64,000 bases of DNA from NCBI RefSeq assembly GCF_902506555.1, contig NZ_LR732707.1, positions 1,939,564 through 2,003,563 of the forward strand, in the 5' to 3' direction. This DNA is from Sphingorhabdus sp. 109. GTDB taxonomy: Bacteria; Pseudomonadota; Alphaproteobacteria; Sphingomonadales; Sphingomonadaceae. Positions within the stretch are counted from its first letter, which is position 1, and each line of letters begins with the position of its first letter. Positions 1-8,504 of the stretch are shown piece after piece. The translations under genes were made by a program, and so were the position numbers. Below the pieces are notes generated by a model, which saw only the letters and a program-made list of their open reading frames with translations, ran no database searches and was not told the origin of the DNA.

Positions 1-39
1 GAGTGGGGCAGGTTTCGACATTGATGATCCCTCGGATAA

Positions 40-75
40 AAAGAAAGGGAGGTGGCGACACGGGCCGCCACCTCC
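40..75 (-). terminator. Rho-independent terminator of the lipoprotein gene
   Basis: A perfect 10-bp stem (GGAGGTGGCG at 48-57 with CGCCACCTCC at 66-75) is followed on the minus strand by a T-rich tract (complement of 38-47). It lies just past the stop codon of the minus-strand gene ending at 93, where an intrinsic terminator for it is expected. Confidence 0.85.
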
Positions 76-92
76 TGAACGGGCTGTGGCGA

Positions 93-1622
93 TCAGGAGA
101 CCGGCGAAGCTGCGCAAGTCTGGAGAGAACCGAAATCGGCGTAACTCGCATTGCAAGACCAGCTCTGGTACCAGAGATCGTTGATGTCGCGGACGGCACC
201 GATATAATCTACCTGAACGAAATCCGGGCTGAAGCTGGTGATATTGGCGACCGGTGTCACAGCCGTTTCGTTCGAGCCATTGATGAACAGGGAAACCAGG
301 CTGGATACGAAGTTGAAGTCGTTATTCGCATTGCCCGCAGCATTCACCGCAGTGGCTTCAAACGTATCGGCATCCGCATCAAAGTCGCCCGTGGCACAGC
401 TGCCAACCACCGACTGGATCCGTGGGGGGCCGAGCTCGTCAAGCGCGGCATTGGCTGCCTGAACCGTTTCGGCCTGATCGATATCCAGGCAGGTTCCCGG
501 TCCGACCAGAATGCCGTTCAGGATCGCGGCATCCGGTCCGCCGCGAAGGTGAATGACCTTGTCGCCTGTCTTGCGTTGGATGAAGGTGAAATTGGCCAGC
601 TTGACATCCTGACGCGGGGTGAAATCGAAGCCGCTGTCATCATCGGAGTCGACTTCCCACAATGTGTCGCCACCGGTGGTGTTCTGAACGCCGATAACAA
701 ACTGGATGGCCCCCTTGTAGCCGACATCGGTGTCTAGCGAGTCATCGTCCGCTCCGGTGATAATCAGGTGGTCCAGATTGACCGTGCCACCAAAGATTTC
801 GACACCGTCATCACCACTATTATGGATCTGGACGTAGGAGATATCGGTACCCGAACCGACGCCACCCAAGGTCAAGCCCTGAAGTTCCTGGTTGGCCGAT
901 GCAGCCCGACCGGTATAACGAACCTGCAGATAACTGATAGTGCCGCTATTGTCGGCCGCCTGGTCTCCGCCGTAGAAATCGGACGGGCCTGCACCCTCTG
1001 CCAGTTGCTGACATCCGGCAGTACCGCCAGCAACGGCGCCGATGCAGTTACTGATCGGTGCGCGACCAAGAACCAGAATTCCACCCCATTGGTTCGAGTC
1101 GGCGTCGGTGGTCGTGCCTTCGATATTCTGGCGCGAGGTGAAAATCACCGGTTCGGTTGCGGTACCGGGAGCGTTAAAGGTCGATCCGCGGTTGACGATC
1201 AGGAAGGTCGTGGCGCTCTGGGCAAAAACAACAACGCCCGGCTCGACGGTCAGGCTGCTGGATACGCCACCGGCAGCAGCGCCATCACCGCCAACGTCGG
1301 TACCGACTTCTACGCGTCCGCTCATCGAATAAATTGTTCCGTCGCGCTGCGGGACCGTAAGGGCAGACTGAATGCTGTTCGGAATCTGGCAGACCCGGTT
1401 GTTTGCCAGAACACCGGCATTGGTAAAGCCTGTCGGACAGTCATCGGCCGCAGTGCCTGGGGTCGGCGTCGGGGTTGGGGTCGGTGTCGGTGTTGGCGTT
1501 GGCGAAGGCAGAACAACGATATTGCCTTCACCCGGCGATGCGACATCGTCGGCACCGCAGGCCGTCACTGCGACAGCTGCCGCACCTGCAAACAGGACAG
1601 AACGAAATTGCTTATTCAACAT
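93..1622 (-). CDS. Putative surface lipoprotein with Pro-Thr linker, function unknown
   Basis: This encodes a 509-residue exported protein. The start is set at 1622 because a GGAGA ribosome site lies just upstream and a lipoprotein signal follows directly: a hydrophobic stretch ending in VTAC, with Cys22 as the lipidation site. Residues about 41-54 are an alternating Pro-Thr linker, so the bulk is presumably held away from the membrane. The rest is rich in Gly, Asp, Val and Thr with regular beta-type spacing (for example the ISYVQIHNSGDDGVEIFGG stretch), which suggests a right-handed beta-helix. Four or more Cys residues may pair. It resembles sphingomonad lipoproteins of unknown role, often found near TonB receptors; no receptor is seen inside the window at this end. 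A strong terminator follows. Confidence 0.75.
   Translation of the reverse strand: MLNKQFRSVLFAGAAAVAVTACGADDVASPGEGNIVVLPSPTPTPTPTPTPTPTPGTAADDCPTGFTNAGVLANNRVCQIPNSIQSALTVPQRDGTIYSMSGRVEVGTDVGGDGAAAGGVSSSLTVEPGVVVFAQSATTFLIVNRGSTFNAPGTATEPVIFTSRQNIEGTTTDADSNQWGGILVLGRAPISNCIGAVAGGTAGCQQLAEGAGPSDFYGGDQAADNSGTISYLQVRYTGRAASANQELQGLTLGGVGSGTDISYVQIHNSGDDGVEIFGGTVNLDHLIITGADDDSLDTDVGYKGAIQFVIGVQNTTGGDTLWEVDSDDDSGFDFTPRQDVKLANFTFIQRKTGDKVIHLRGGPDAAILNGILVGPGTCLDIDQAETVQAANAALDELGPPRIQSVVGSCATGDFDADADTFEATAVNAAGNANNDFNFVSSLVSLFINGSNETAVTPVANITSFSPDFVQVDYIGAVRDINDLWYQSWSCNASYADFGSLQTCAASPVS
1459..1506. repeat. Hexanucleotide-type tandem repeat coding for the Pro-Thr linker
   Basis: About eight imperfect copies of a GGTCGG/GGTGTC-like hexamer lie inside the lipoprotein gene and encode the alternating Pro-Thr linker on the minus strand. 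Repeats of this kind change length by slippage in steps of two residues without breaking the frame. Confidence 0.7.
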
Positions 1623-1856
1623 GGGTTTGGTCTCCGCAAAAAACTGATTTGATACTTTCGAATCAAACGATGCGGTTCGAATCAACCGGCCCCCATCGCC
1701 CTCGGGAATGGGCACTAGGGACCGGAAATGACCCTGCGATGCTGTTTGCGTGACGGTTTGGAGACTCAATTATGACGGTTATTTTTCAACATGACCGCAA
1801 CTGCGGAATTGAACGGTTTGCCCGAGGAACAATCCCGGTCGACAGAGCTTCTGGTA

Positions 1857-1885
1857 TAAAAAAAGATGACCGCAAAAGCGGCCAT
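1857..1885 (-). terminator. Rho-independent terminator of the TPR protein gene
   Basis: An 8-bp stem with one mismatch (ATGACCGC at 1866-1873 with GCGGCCAT at 1878-1885, AAAA loop) is followed on the minus strand by a run of about eight T residues (A-run at 1857-1864). It sits about 50 bases past the stop of the minus-strand gene ending at 1935. Confidence 0.75.
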
Positions 1886-1934
1886 CCTCCCGAATTTCAA
1901 ATTTAAGTGATCGGTTTGCCTGACTTGGCCCCCG

Positions 1935-2315
1935 TTAGCGGTGCGCAAGCCGCTCGTTCAGATTCTGCAAAGCCAGTTCTGCTGCCACGCGGGATTTGAC
2001 CACCTCGCCACTGGCCAGCACGAGATCGTAATTGCGGCTACTGTTTTTGGCAGCCATGAACAACCGTGCGGCATCGCCCATACGTCCCAAACGGGCGTAG
2101 GCCTGTCCCAGATTGATCAAGCGAGCCGGATCCCTGGCGTGATCCTTCTCGGAAGCCTTCAGCTGTTTCAGGGCCAGTTCATTGTTCCCCGCCACCAGCG
2201 CGTCATAGCCGAGCGCGCCTCTTTCATAACCAATCTCGCCAGACGGTTGCGCCACGGCGGCACTTCCCATCAACAGCATAGCAGTTGCAGAACCCAGAAT
2301 TTTTGCGGACTTCAT
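1935..2315 (-). CDS. Small periplasmic TPR-like protein
   Basis: The 126-residue protein has a clear Sec signal peptide (residues 1-22, ending AVA-Q). The mature part carries one or two TPR-like helix pairs at about residues 30-100, recognisable from the spacing of small and aromatic residues in GYDALVAGNNELALKQL and LINLGQAYARLGRMGDAARLF. TPR units bind other proteins, so a scaffold or accessory role in the periplasm is likely, but the partner is unknown. It stands alone, flanked by its own terminator and by tRNA-Cys upstream. Confidence 0.75.
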   Translation of the reverse strand: MKSAKILGSATAMLLMGSAAVAQPSGEIGYERGALGYDALVAGNNELALKQLKASEKDHARDPARLINLGQAYARLGRMGDAARLFMAAKNSSRNYDLVLASGEVVKSRVAAELALQNLNERLAHR

Positions 2316-2549
2316 GACATCTTCTCCTCTACCGATAGCTCTTTGTTACACAAATATGACAGCGATGCAACATAAGTGCAATAAAAGTGTAATATTTGGC
2401 AAGGAGGCCGTTGGCCAAAATGGTGGACAAAGCGCGGCACTAACAAAACCGGCGAAAGGATCGCGGGCAATCGCGCGCACAGCAAATCACTCTCGGAAGC
2501 GCGAGGCCGGCTTGGCGGTCAATCTATTTACAGGTATGGGAAGCGTCTC

Positions 2550-2623
2550 TGGAGGCCCGAGCCGGAATCGAACCGGCGTACACGGATTTGCAATCCGCTG
2601 CGTCACCACTCCGCCATCGGGCC
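2550..2623 (-). tRNA. tRNA-Cys (anticodon GCA)
   Basis: Read on the minus strand, the 7-bp acceptor stem GGCCCGA/TCGGGCC, the D arm, the anticodon arm with loop anticodon GCA, and the T arm containing GGTTCGATTCC are all present. The discriminator base is U, as is normal for tRNA-Cys, and the CCA end is encoded (2550-2552). The length is 74 nt with no long variable arm. No integrated element is visible next to its 3' end. Confidence 0.95.
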
Positions 2624-2874
2624 AGAGAGAGGGCGCGAATTGCGTCGCTTTGCTGCGAAAGTCAACCCAAAGTTACGTCCGCAAACCACATTGCCTTCGA
2701 CAGGTCAAAAAAGGCCCTATGTCGTGCAAAAGACGCAGTTAGCAGAAAATCACCGAAATCCATCTTGGCGCAAAGGGCAAGGCGAGCTAGAAGCGACAAC
2801 ATTCCGCCATAGTGTATTGTATTCATAATACGGAAATGGCATGGACGCACAACATTCATTGCGAGGATCGACGC

Positions 2875-3528
2875 TTGGGCCAGGAAAATTTCAAACAGAT
2901 GCGCAAAGCCATGGTTGTAAGCCAGCTGCGCACAACTGATGTCAGTGATCCGCGGGTTATCGCGGCGATGAGCCATGTCGCTCGCGAAGATTTCGTCCCG
3001 GCTGCCCAGCGCAGCTTTGCTTATGCAGACCGAGGTGTGCATATCAGCCAAGGCCGAACATTGAACCCGCCGCTCGCAACGGGACGCTTGCTGAATATGG
3101 CGCATGCAACCAAAGACGACACGGTTCTCGTGGTTGGCGCTGCCACCGGTTATACGGCAGCGGTGCTGGCGCAACTCGCGGGGAATGTCGTCGCGGTTGA
3201 GCAAGACGCCAAACTGGCTGCCATAGCGGCTAAAAATCTGGCTGAATTTGACAATATTCGTGTCGAATCCGGAAAACATGCTGATGGCTGGAATCAGGCT
3301 GCACCCTATTCTGTGATTGTCATCGACGGGTTGGTGGAAGAGATTCCCCAGCTATTGGTCGATCAACTCACGCCGGATGGCCGCATGGTTGCAGCCGTGA
3401 TGAAAGACGGCGTGTCGCGTCTTGCTCTGGGCCGAACGGCAGATGGCCATATCGGCTATCAATATTTTGCCGATTGCGGAGCAAGCCCCCTGCCCGGCCT
3501 TGAAAAAGAAAAAAGCTTTACATTTTAA
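2875..3528 (+). CDS. Protein-L-isoaspartate O-methyltransferase family protein
   Basis: SAM-dependent methyltransferase of the Pcm family, which methylates isoaspartyl residues in damaged proteins. The SAM-binding motif I is VLVVGAATGYTAAVLA; the classical E in that loop is replaced, as in other alphaproteobacterial versions sitting next to tolC. MVVSQLRTTDVSDPRVIAAM is the usual N-terminal block. I chose the TTG at 2875 because GAGGA lies 7 bases upstream and the resulting 217 residues match the family; an ATG at 2899 would cut into the conserved start. It precedes tolC by 21 bases, probably as one transcript. Confidence 0.85.
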   Translation: MGQENFKQMRKAMVVSQLRTTDVSDPRVIAAMSHVAREDFVPAAQRSFAYADRGVHISQGRTLNPPLATGRLLNMAHATKDDTVLVVGAATGYTAAVLAQLAGNVVAVEQDAKLAAIAAKNLAEFDNIRVESGKHADGWNQAAPYSVIVIDGLVEEIPQLLVDQLTPDGRMVAAVMKDGVSRLALGRTADGHIGYQYFADCGASPLPGLEKEKSFTF

Positions 3529-3549
3529 GGCGTTCGGGAGAGTGACGAC

Positions 3550-5013
3550 ATGAGTAGACGCCGCCTTTTCCTGGGAACAGCTATTGTGGCGTTGCTGTCT
3601 GCACCCGTGCAAGCGGATACGTTGCGCGACGCGCTGGAAGCTGCCTATCAAACCAACCCGACGCTGTCCGGCGCGCGGGCAGCGCAACGGGCAACAGATG
3701 AAACGGTTGCCATCGCCAAAGCCGATGGCCGACCCAGCGCCACAACAGATTTCGGATTTCAGGAGAATTTCCTCCGCAGTGCCAATAGTTTCACGGCTCC
3801 GCTGCGCCAATCCACGGCAGGCGGCTCTATCGACGTACCGATCTATTCCGGGGGTGCCGTAAAAAATGCCATTCGCGCCGCTCGTACCCGAGTGGAAGCC
3901 GGACAATATGACCTTCGAGCGACAGAAGCGAGCGTGTTCAGCAATGTGGTTGCTACTTATATGGATGTGATCCGCGACACTGCGATCGTCAAGCTGAACC
4001 GGGCCAACGTTGGCGTTCTCACGGTCAATCTTGAAGCGACGAGCGACCGATTCGAAATCGGAGATTTGACGCGGACCGACGTGGCGCAATCGGAATCCCG
4101 GCTGGAAGTGGCGAAGGGTGACCTGGAAACCGCCCGCGCCAGCCTGATCGGCAGCAAGGAAAATTATATTGCTCTGGTCGGTCGCGAGCCGGGCGAGCTG
4201 GAACCGCCTCCGCCTTTGCCGGACATGCCGGAGACTCCGGATCAGGCTGTGGATGTGGCACTGACCTATAATCCGGATCTGCTCGCCGCCAAGGAGCGCA
4301 GCGAGGCCGCCGAATTTGATATCAAGACGGCCCGGGCGGGCAACAAGCCGACGGTCAGCACCTACGCGCAGGGACGCTATCTCAATTATCATGGTTCGCT
4401 TGGCGGAAATGTCGCCGGCAGTGTGTTCATTCAGGAACAGTCTACCGCCGAGGTGGGAGTTCGTGCCAGCGTACCGATCTATCAAGGCGGCCGGCCGGCC
4501 GCCCAGATTCGTCGGGCACAAGCGCTCTCCGGTCAGGCCTACGAACAGCTGATCGCCATTGAGCGCGATGTCATTTCGCAAACCCGTGCGGCCTATTCCA
4601 GCTGGCGCGCGGCAGAGCGGGTGATCCAGTCTTCCGAGCGGGCCGTGGCGGCAGCAAGCCTCTCACTGGAAGGCGTGCGTGCGGAAAATTCCGTCGGCAA
4701 CCGGACCATATTGGATATATTGAACGCCGAGCAGGAACTGCTCAACGCGCAGGTCCAGCTGGTGACTGCCCGCCGCAACAGCTATGTCGCGGGATTCTCC
4801 CTGCTCGCCGCAATGGGCCGCGCAGAAGCGCGCGATCTGGGACTGGAAGGCGGACCGCTTTATGATCCCGATGTCAATTATGACCGGGTCGACGATATGT
4901 TCTACGACTTCCAGAGTGACCCCAATCCCGAACCGCAGGCGACCAGGACCGTTGACACGCAGGCGCAAAAAGCGGAGATAGAGCCATTGCCCGAGACACC
5001 GAAGCGCCAATAG
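3550..5013 (+). CDS. tolC: TolC-family outer membrane efflux channel
   Basis: The 487-residue outer membrane factor forms the trimeric exit duct of type I secretion or RND/ABC efflux systems. A signal peptide covers residues 1-22 (cut after VQA). Two outer-membrane-efflux repeats follow, with typical helical hairpin text such as LRDALEAAYQTNPTL, DLTRTDVAQSESRLEVA and NRTILDILNAEQELLNAQ. The C-terminal about 40 residues are polar and Pro-rich. It lies between the pcm-like gene and popZ, an order shared with other alphaproteobacteria. No inner-membrane pump is adjacent, so it probably serves several systems. Confidence 0.93.
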   Translation: MSRRRLFLGTAIVALLSAPVQADTLRDALEAAYQTNPTLSGARAAQRATDETVAIAKADGRPSATTDFGFQENFLRSANSFTAPLRQSTAGGSIDVPIYSGGAVKNAIRAARTRVEAGQYDLRATEASVFSNVVATYMDVIRDTAIVKLNRANVGVLTVNLEATSDRFEIGDLTRTDVAQSESRLEVAKGDLETARASLIGSKENYIALVGREPGELEPPPPLPDMPETPDQAVDVALTYNPDLLAAKERSEAAEFDIKTARAGNKPTVSTYAQGRYLNYHGSLGGNVAGSVFIQEQSTAEVGVRASVPIYQGGRPAAQIRRAQALSGQAYEQLIAIERDVISQTRAAYSSWRAAERVIQSSERAVAAASLSLEGVRAENSVGNRTILDILNAEQELLNAQVQLVTARRNSYVAGFSLLAAMGRAEARDLGLEGGPLYDPDVNYDRVDDMFYDFQSDPNPEPQATRTVDTQAQKAEIEPLPETPKRQ

Positions 5014-5066
5014 ATGCATGGCGCCGATAGTAGCGGCAACACAGTATAAGCTTGGGGGTTTCGCAA

Positions 5067-5552
5067 ATGGCCGAACAGAACAGGGAATCGTCGATGGAGG
5101 AAATTCTCTCGTCGATCAAACGCATCATCGCTGAGGACAAGGCGATCGACGCGGACACCCCCCAGCCGCATCGCAAAACGGCAACAAAACCGGCGCTGCA
5201 GGCCGTCCCCGACATCACTCCGGCCGATCGCAATGAAGAAATTCTGGAGCTGACCGACGAATTGCCGGGCCATCATAGTTCATCCGCGAGCGGCGTCTTC
5301 GGCGACCGCCGCAAGGAAGAACGCTTGATCGACGACAACAAGCTGGACAGCATGCGCCAGTCGCTTTCGGCGCTGGTGGAGAAGGAAGCCATGGAACGCA
5401 AACCGGCAGCGCTACCCGCTGGCAGCACATCGCTGGAAGAGCTGACCCGTGACCTGATGCGGCCGATGATCAAGCAATGGCTGGATGCCAATTTGCCCGA
5501 TCTGGTTGAAGAGCTGGTGGCACGCGAAATCCAGCGACTGAGCGAGAAATAG
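5067..5552 (+). CDS. popZ: PopZ / DUF2497 polar organizing protein
   Basis: The 161-residue protein begins MAEQNRESSMEEILSSIKRI, the conserved N-terminal helix that recruits clients in PopZ. The middle (about 30-105) is acidic and low in order. The end, SLEELTRDLMRPMIKQWLD onwards (about 120-161), is the oligomerisation domain. PopZ forms a polar matrix that anchors the chromosome centromere and cell-cycle proteins. The start at 5067 follows a GGGGG ribosome site. In Caulobacter and relatives popZ lies directly before valS; here two genes are inserted between them, which supports the assignment and shows the synteny has been opened. Confidence 0.88.
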   Translation: MAEQNRESSMEEILSSIKRIIAEDKAIDADTPQPHRKTATKPALQAVPDITPADRNEEILELTDELPGHHSSSASGVFGDRRKEERLIDDNKLDSMRQSLSALVEKEAMERKPAALPAGSTSLEELTRDLMRPMIKQWLDANLPDLVEELVAREIQRLSEK

Positions 5553-5607
5553 GCACGCCGATCTAATCGCAATTGCCTTGTCGAGCAGCCGTGCTAAACT
5601 GTTGCTC

Positions 5608-7701
5608 ATGACCAAATTTTTCCAAACATTCACCGCCGCCCTGCTCGCAACCGGCATGATGGCCCCTGCGATGGCTGGGGCAAGACCAATGACAGCGCAA
5701 GATCTTGCGAATTTAAAACGCATGGGATCGGTTTCGGTTTCTCCCGATGAGAAATGGGCCGTCTTTGACGTCACCGAAACCGATGCGGACAGTTACGAAC
5801 GATCCAGCGCGCTTTATCTGTTGGACATTGAGACTGACAATGCTGTTCCCGTACCAATTGCCGACACCGCCGGCAAAAGCGAACATAGCCCGGCTTTCGC
5901 CCCCAACGGCCGCCTTTATTATCTTAGCGACGCCAGCGGTTCGGAACAGCTCTGGCATGCGCGTATCACAGCAGGCGAGCAAGTGGGCAATCCGGTCCAG
6001 GCGAGCGACCTGAAAGCCGACATCGCTGGCTTCAAGCTGTCACCAACCGGCGAAAAAATTGTGCTTTGGGGTGATATTGCCAAAGACTGCCCCACCTTCG
6101 GATGCGAAAAAGACGGAAACCGGGCCGAACCTGGCCCCGGAACAGGCCGCGAATATGACGAACTTTTCATCCGCCACTGGTCCAGCTGGGAAACACCGGG
6201 CAATTACAGCCGGATATTCGCCTTTGACCTGAAAAACGGGAAACTCACTGGTGACGGCGCGGCGCTGGATGGTGATCTGGTCGGCGACAGTCCCTCCAAA
6301 CCCTTTGGCGGCGGCGAGGAAATTGCCTGGGTGCCAGGAGAAGACGGCGTGTTCTTCGCGCTCAGGATCGCGGACCGCAATGAACCGAAGTCGACGAATA
6401 TCGATATTTACGGCGCCAAGACCAATGGCTCGGGAACCGTCAACTATACCGATGGCAACGAAGCCACCGATACGCTTCCCGCATTTTCTTCGGACGGGGA
6501 ATGGCTCGCCTGGGCGGCAATGGAACGGCCCGGCTATGAGTCAGACAGGCTTGTCGTAAAGTTGCGCAAGCAAGGCAGCGATGAAAGCGATGCGATTGCC
6601 TTGACCGAGGATTGGGACCGTTCGGTCGGCTCGATCACCTGGACGCCCGACGACAAATATCTCGTCGTAACCGCACAGGATGTGCTCGATCACCCCGCCT
6701 TTGCAGTGGAGGTCGCGACCGGCAAGGTTACCCGCCTGACTGGAAGCGGCAATGTTGGCACAACAATTCCCCTGCAGGATGGTTCGCTGCTTTACACGAT
6801 GAACAGCCTGCAAGCACCGACAGACCTGTATCGACGCGCAGCGGATGGTAGTGTCAGGCAGCTGACCAATATCAATGGCGCCGAGCTGGCCGAGATAGAC
6901 AAGGTAGAAATCGAGCGGTTCAGTTTCGCTGGTGCCAATGGTGACACCGTCTGGGGACAGATCATCAAGCCGGAAGGCGTGCCCGGCGAACTGCCGATGG
7001 CCTTTCTGGTCCATGGCGGGCCACAGGGCAGTTTCGGCAACAGCTGGTCCACACGCTGGAACCCCAAGGTGATGGCTGCGCAGGGATATGCCGCAGTCAC
7101 CATCGATTTCCATGGTTCAGTTGGCTACGGGCAGGAATTTACCGACAGCATCAATCAGGACTGGGGCGGCAAGCCGCTGGAAGACCTGAAACTGGGCTAT
7201 GCTGCCGCTCTCGAGACCGACCCACAAATCGATGGCGATCGCGCCTGCGCACTCGGCGGCTCTTACGGCGGTTATATGATGAACTGGATCGCGGGCAACT
7301 GGCCTGACCGGTTTGACTGCCTGATCAACCACGCGGGTGTATTTGACCTGCGCTCGATGGCGTTAAGCACCGAGGAATTGTGGTTTGACCAATGGGAACA
7401 CGGTGGCAACTGGTGGACACGCCCCAATCCGGAAAAATGGAATCCGGTGAACCACATCGGAAACTGGAAAACACCGACGCTGTTCATCCATGGGGAGAAG
7501 GATTTCCGCATTCCCTACACCCAGAGCATCATGCCGTTCACCGTTGCCCAGGAAATGGAAATCCCTTCCAAATTACTGATCTACCCGGATGAAAATCACT
7601 GGGTGCTCAAGGGTAAGAACAGCGTGCAATGGTACCGGACGGTGTTTGACTGGATGGACAAATGGACCGCTACCGATGGGCAGGACAGCGAAGGCCAATG
7701 A
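5608..7701 (+). CDS. S9 family (prolyl oligopeptidase type) serine peptidase
   Basis: The 697-residue secreted peptidase has a signal peptide (about residues 1-23, ending AMA) and a beta-propeller of WD40-like blades (about 35-420) that gates access for short peptides. The C-terminal alpha/beta hydrolase carries catalytic Ser552 in GGSYGGYMM, Asp632 in EKDFRIPY and His664 in ENHWVL. It should cleave short peptides or acyl-peptides in the periplasm. The stop overlaps the start of the crotonase gene (ATGA), so the two are translationally coupled. A weak ribosome site leaves TTG at 5578 as an alternative start, but only 5608 gives a clean signal peptide. Confidence 0.9.
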   Translation: MTKFFQTFTAALLATGMMAPAMAGARPMTAQDLANLKRMGSVSVSPDEKWAVFDVTETDADSYERSSALYLLDIETDNAVPVPIADTAGKSEHSPAFAPNGRLYYLSDASGSEQLWHARITAGEQVGNPVQASDLKADIAGFKLSPTGEKIVLWGDIAKDCPTFGCEKDGNRAEPGPGTGREYDELFIRHWSSWETPGNYSRIFAFDLKNGKLTGDGAALDGDLVGDSPSKPFGGGEEIAWVPGEDGVFFALRIADRNEPKSTNIDIYGAKTNGSGTVNYTDGNEATDTLPAFSSDGEWLAWAAMERPGYESDRLVVKLRKQGSDESDAIALTEDWDRSVGSITWTPDDKYLVVTAQDVLDHPAFAVEVATGKVTRLTGSGNVGTTIPLQDGSLLYTMNSLQAPTDLYRRAADGSVRQLTNINGAELAEIDKVEIERFSFAGANGDTVWGQIIKPEGVPGELPMAFLVHGGPQGSFGNSWSTRWNPKVMAAQGYAAVTIDFHGSVGYGQEFTDSINQDWGGKPLEDLKLGYAAALETDPQIDGDRACALGGSYGGYMMNWIAGNWPDRFDCLINHAGVFDLRSMALSTEELWFDQWEHGGNWWTRPNPEKWNPVNHIGNWKTPTLFIHGEKDFRIPYTQSIMPFTVAQEMEIPSKLLIYPDENHWVLKGKNSVQWYRTVFDWMDKWTATDGQDSEGQ

Positions 7702-8369
7702 GCTTTTTCCCCACGGAGGACCGTGGCGGCACCACGATTGTCACGCTGACCAACGGCGAACGCAACACGCTCCACCCGGCACTGCTGGAAGAAGGTATTG
7801 CGGCCTTTCAGGCACTGGCCGACAACCCTCCCCCACATGGCGTTGTCCTGACCGGGGCGGGCGAGCATTTTACTTGCGGAATGGACACCAAAATCGCGGC
7901 GGCGCTGGACAAGGCTGGCCAGAAACAGGCCGCTGCCGCCATTGATGCTTTTGCGGCCTCACTCCATCGCTTGCCCTGCGCCTTTGTGGTGGCTCTCAAC
8001 GGCAACACGATTGGTGCGGGCGGGATCATGGCGCTGGCAGCGGACTGGATTGTCGCGGCACAGGGCGATTATAAAATCGGCCTGCCGGAGGCAAAGGCCG
8101 GCCTGCCCTTTCCGCCCGTTCCGCAGGCGATACTGGATCACTGGCTGGATCCTGTCTGGCGGCGCCGGCTGGCTCTGTCTTCGCATTTGCTAAACCCTGT
8201 CGAAGCCCTTAGCGCTGGGCTGGCTGACGAGCTGGCAAGCCCCGGGCAACTGCTCGAACAGGCCGTTGCCACCGCAGGGGAACTGGCGGCTCAGCCAGGA
8301 TTCAAGGCCTGCAAACGGCAATTGCGCGCCAAGGCTAATGCCGAGATTGATGCGATTTTGAAGGGTTGA
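7698..8369 (+). CDS. Crotonase (enoyl-CoA hydratase/isomerase) family protein
   Basis: The 223-residue crotonase-fold protein has oxyanion-hole segments FTCGMDTKIAAAL and GNTIGAGGIMALAADW, and keeps an acidic residue at LPEAKAGL, the position of the second catalytic Glu. The first catalytic Glu position is Gly/Ile-like, so it may be an isomerase or another crotonase rather than a true hydratase. Substrate unknown, presumably an acyl-CoA. The start overlaps the S9 peptidase stop by 4 bases. Confidence 0.85.
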   Translation: MSFFPTEDRGGTTIVTLTNGERNTLHPALLEEGIAAFQALADNPPPHGVVLTGAGEHFTCGMDTKIAAALDKAGQKQAAAAIDAFAASLHRLPCAFVVALNGNTIGAGGIMALAADWIVAAQGDYKIGLPEAKAGLPFPPVPQAILDHWLDPVWRRRLALSSHLLNPVEALSAGLADELASPGQLLEQAVATAGELAAQPGFKACKRQLRAKANAEIDAILKG

Positions 8370-8381
8370 GTGCCGGCCCCG

Positions 8382-8461
8382 GTGCTTCGCACCTGATGCG
8401 GAGTTCCGGGAGGCCAAGATCGCACGTCCCTTTTTAGGCCTCAGCATCAAGTGCGGAGCAC
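8382..8461. repeat. Long imperfect hairpin in the valS leader
   Basis: An 18-base arm at 8382-8399 pairs with 8444-8461 (one wobble, one mismatch). Nested inside, GAGGCC pairs with GGCCTC across a loop containing a T-run. The unit lies between the crotonase stop and the valS start. It could terminate upstream transcripts, act in a leader, or be a palindromic intergenic repeat; the sequence alone does not decide. Confidence 0.6.
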
Positions 8462-8504
8462 AACACTGTTGTCTCCCGCCAAAAGCAATGCCAAAGACCC
8501 AGCC

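Noticed and set aside
3..737. Long plus-strand open frame at the window start
   Set aside because: It is the complement of the lipoprotein gene, has no ribosome site and no recognisable domain; the minus-strand protein has a lipobox and typical beta-helix text.
3352..4581. 409-codon minus-strand frame across tolC
   Set aside because: Mirror frame of tolC, without start signal or family resemblance.
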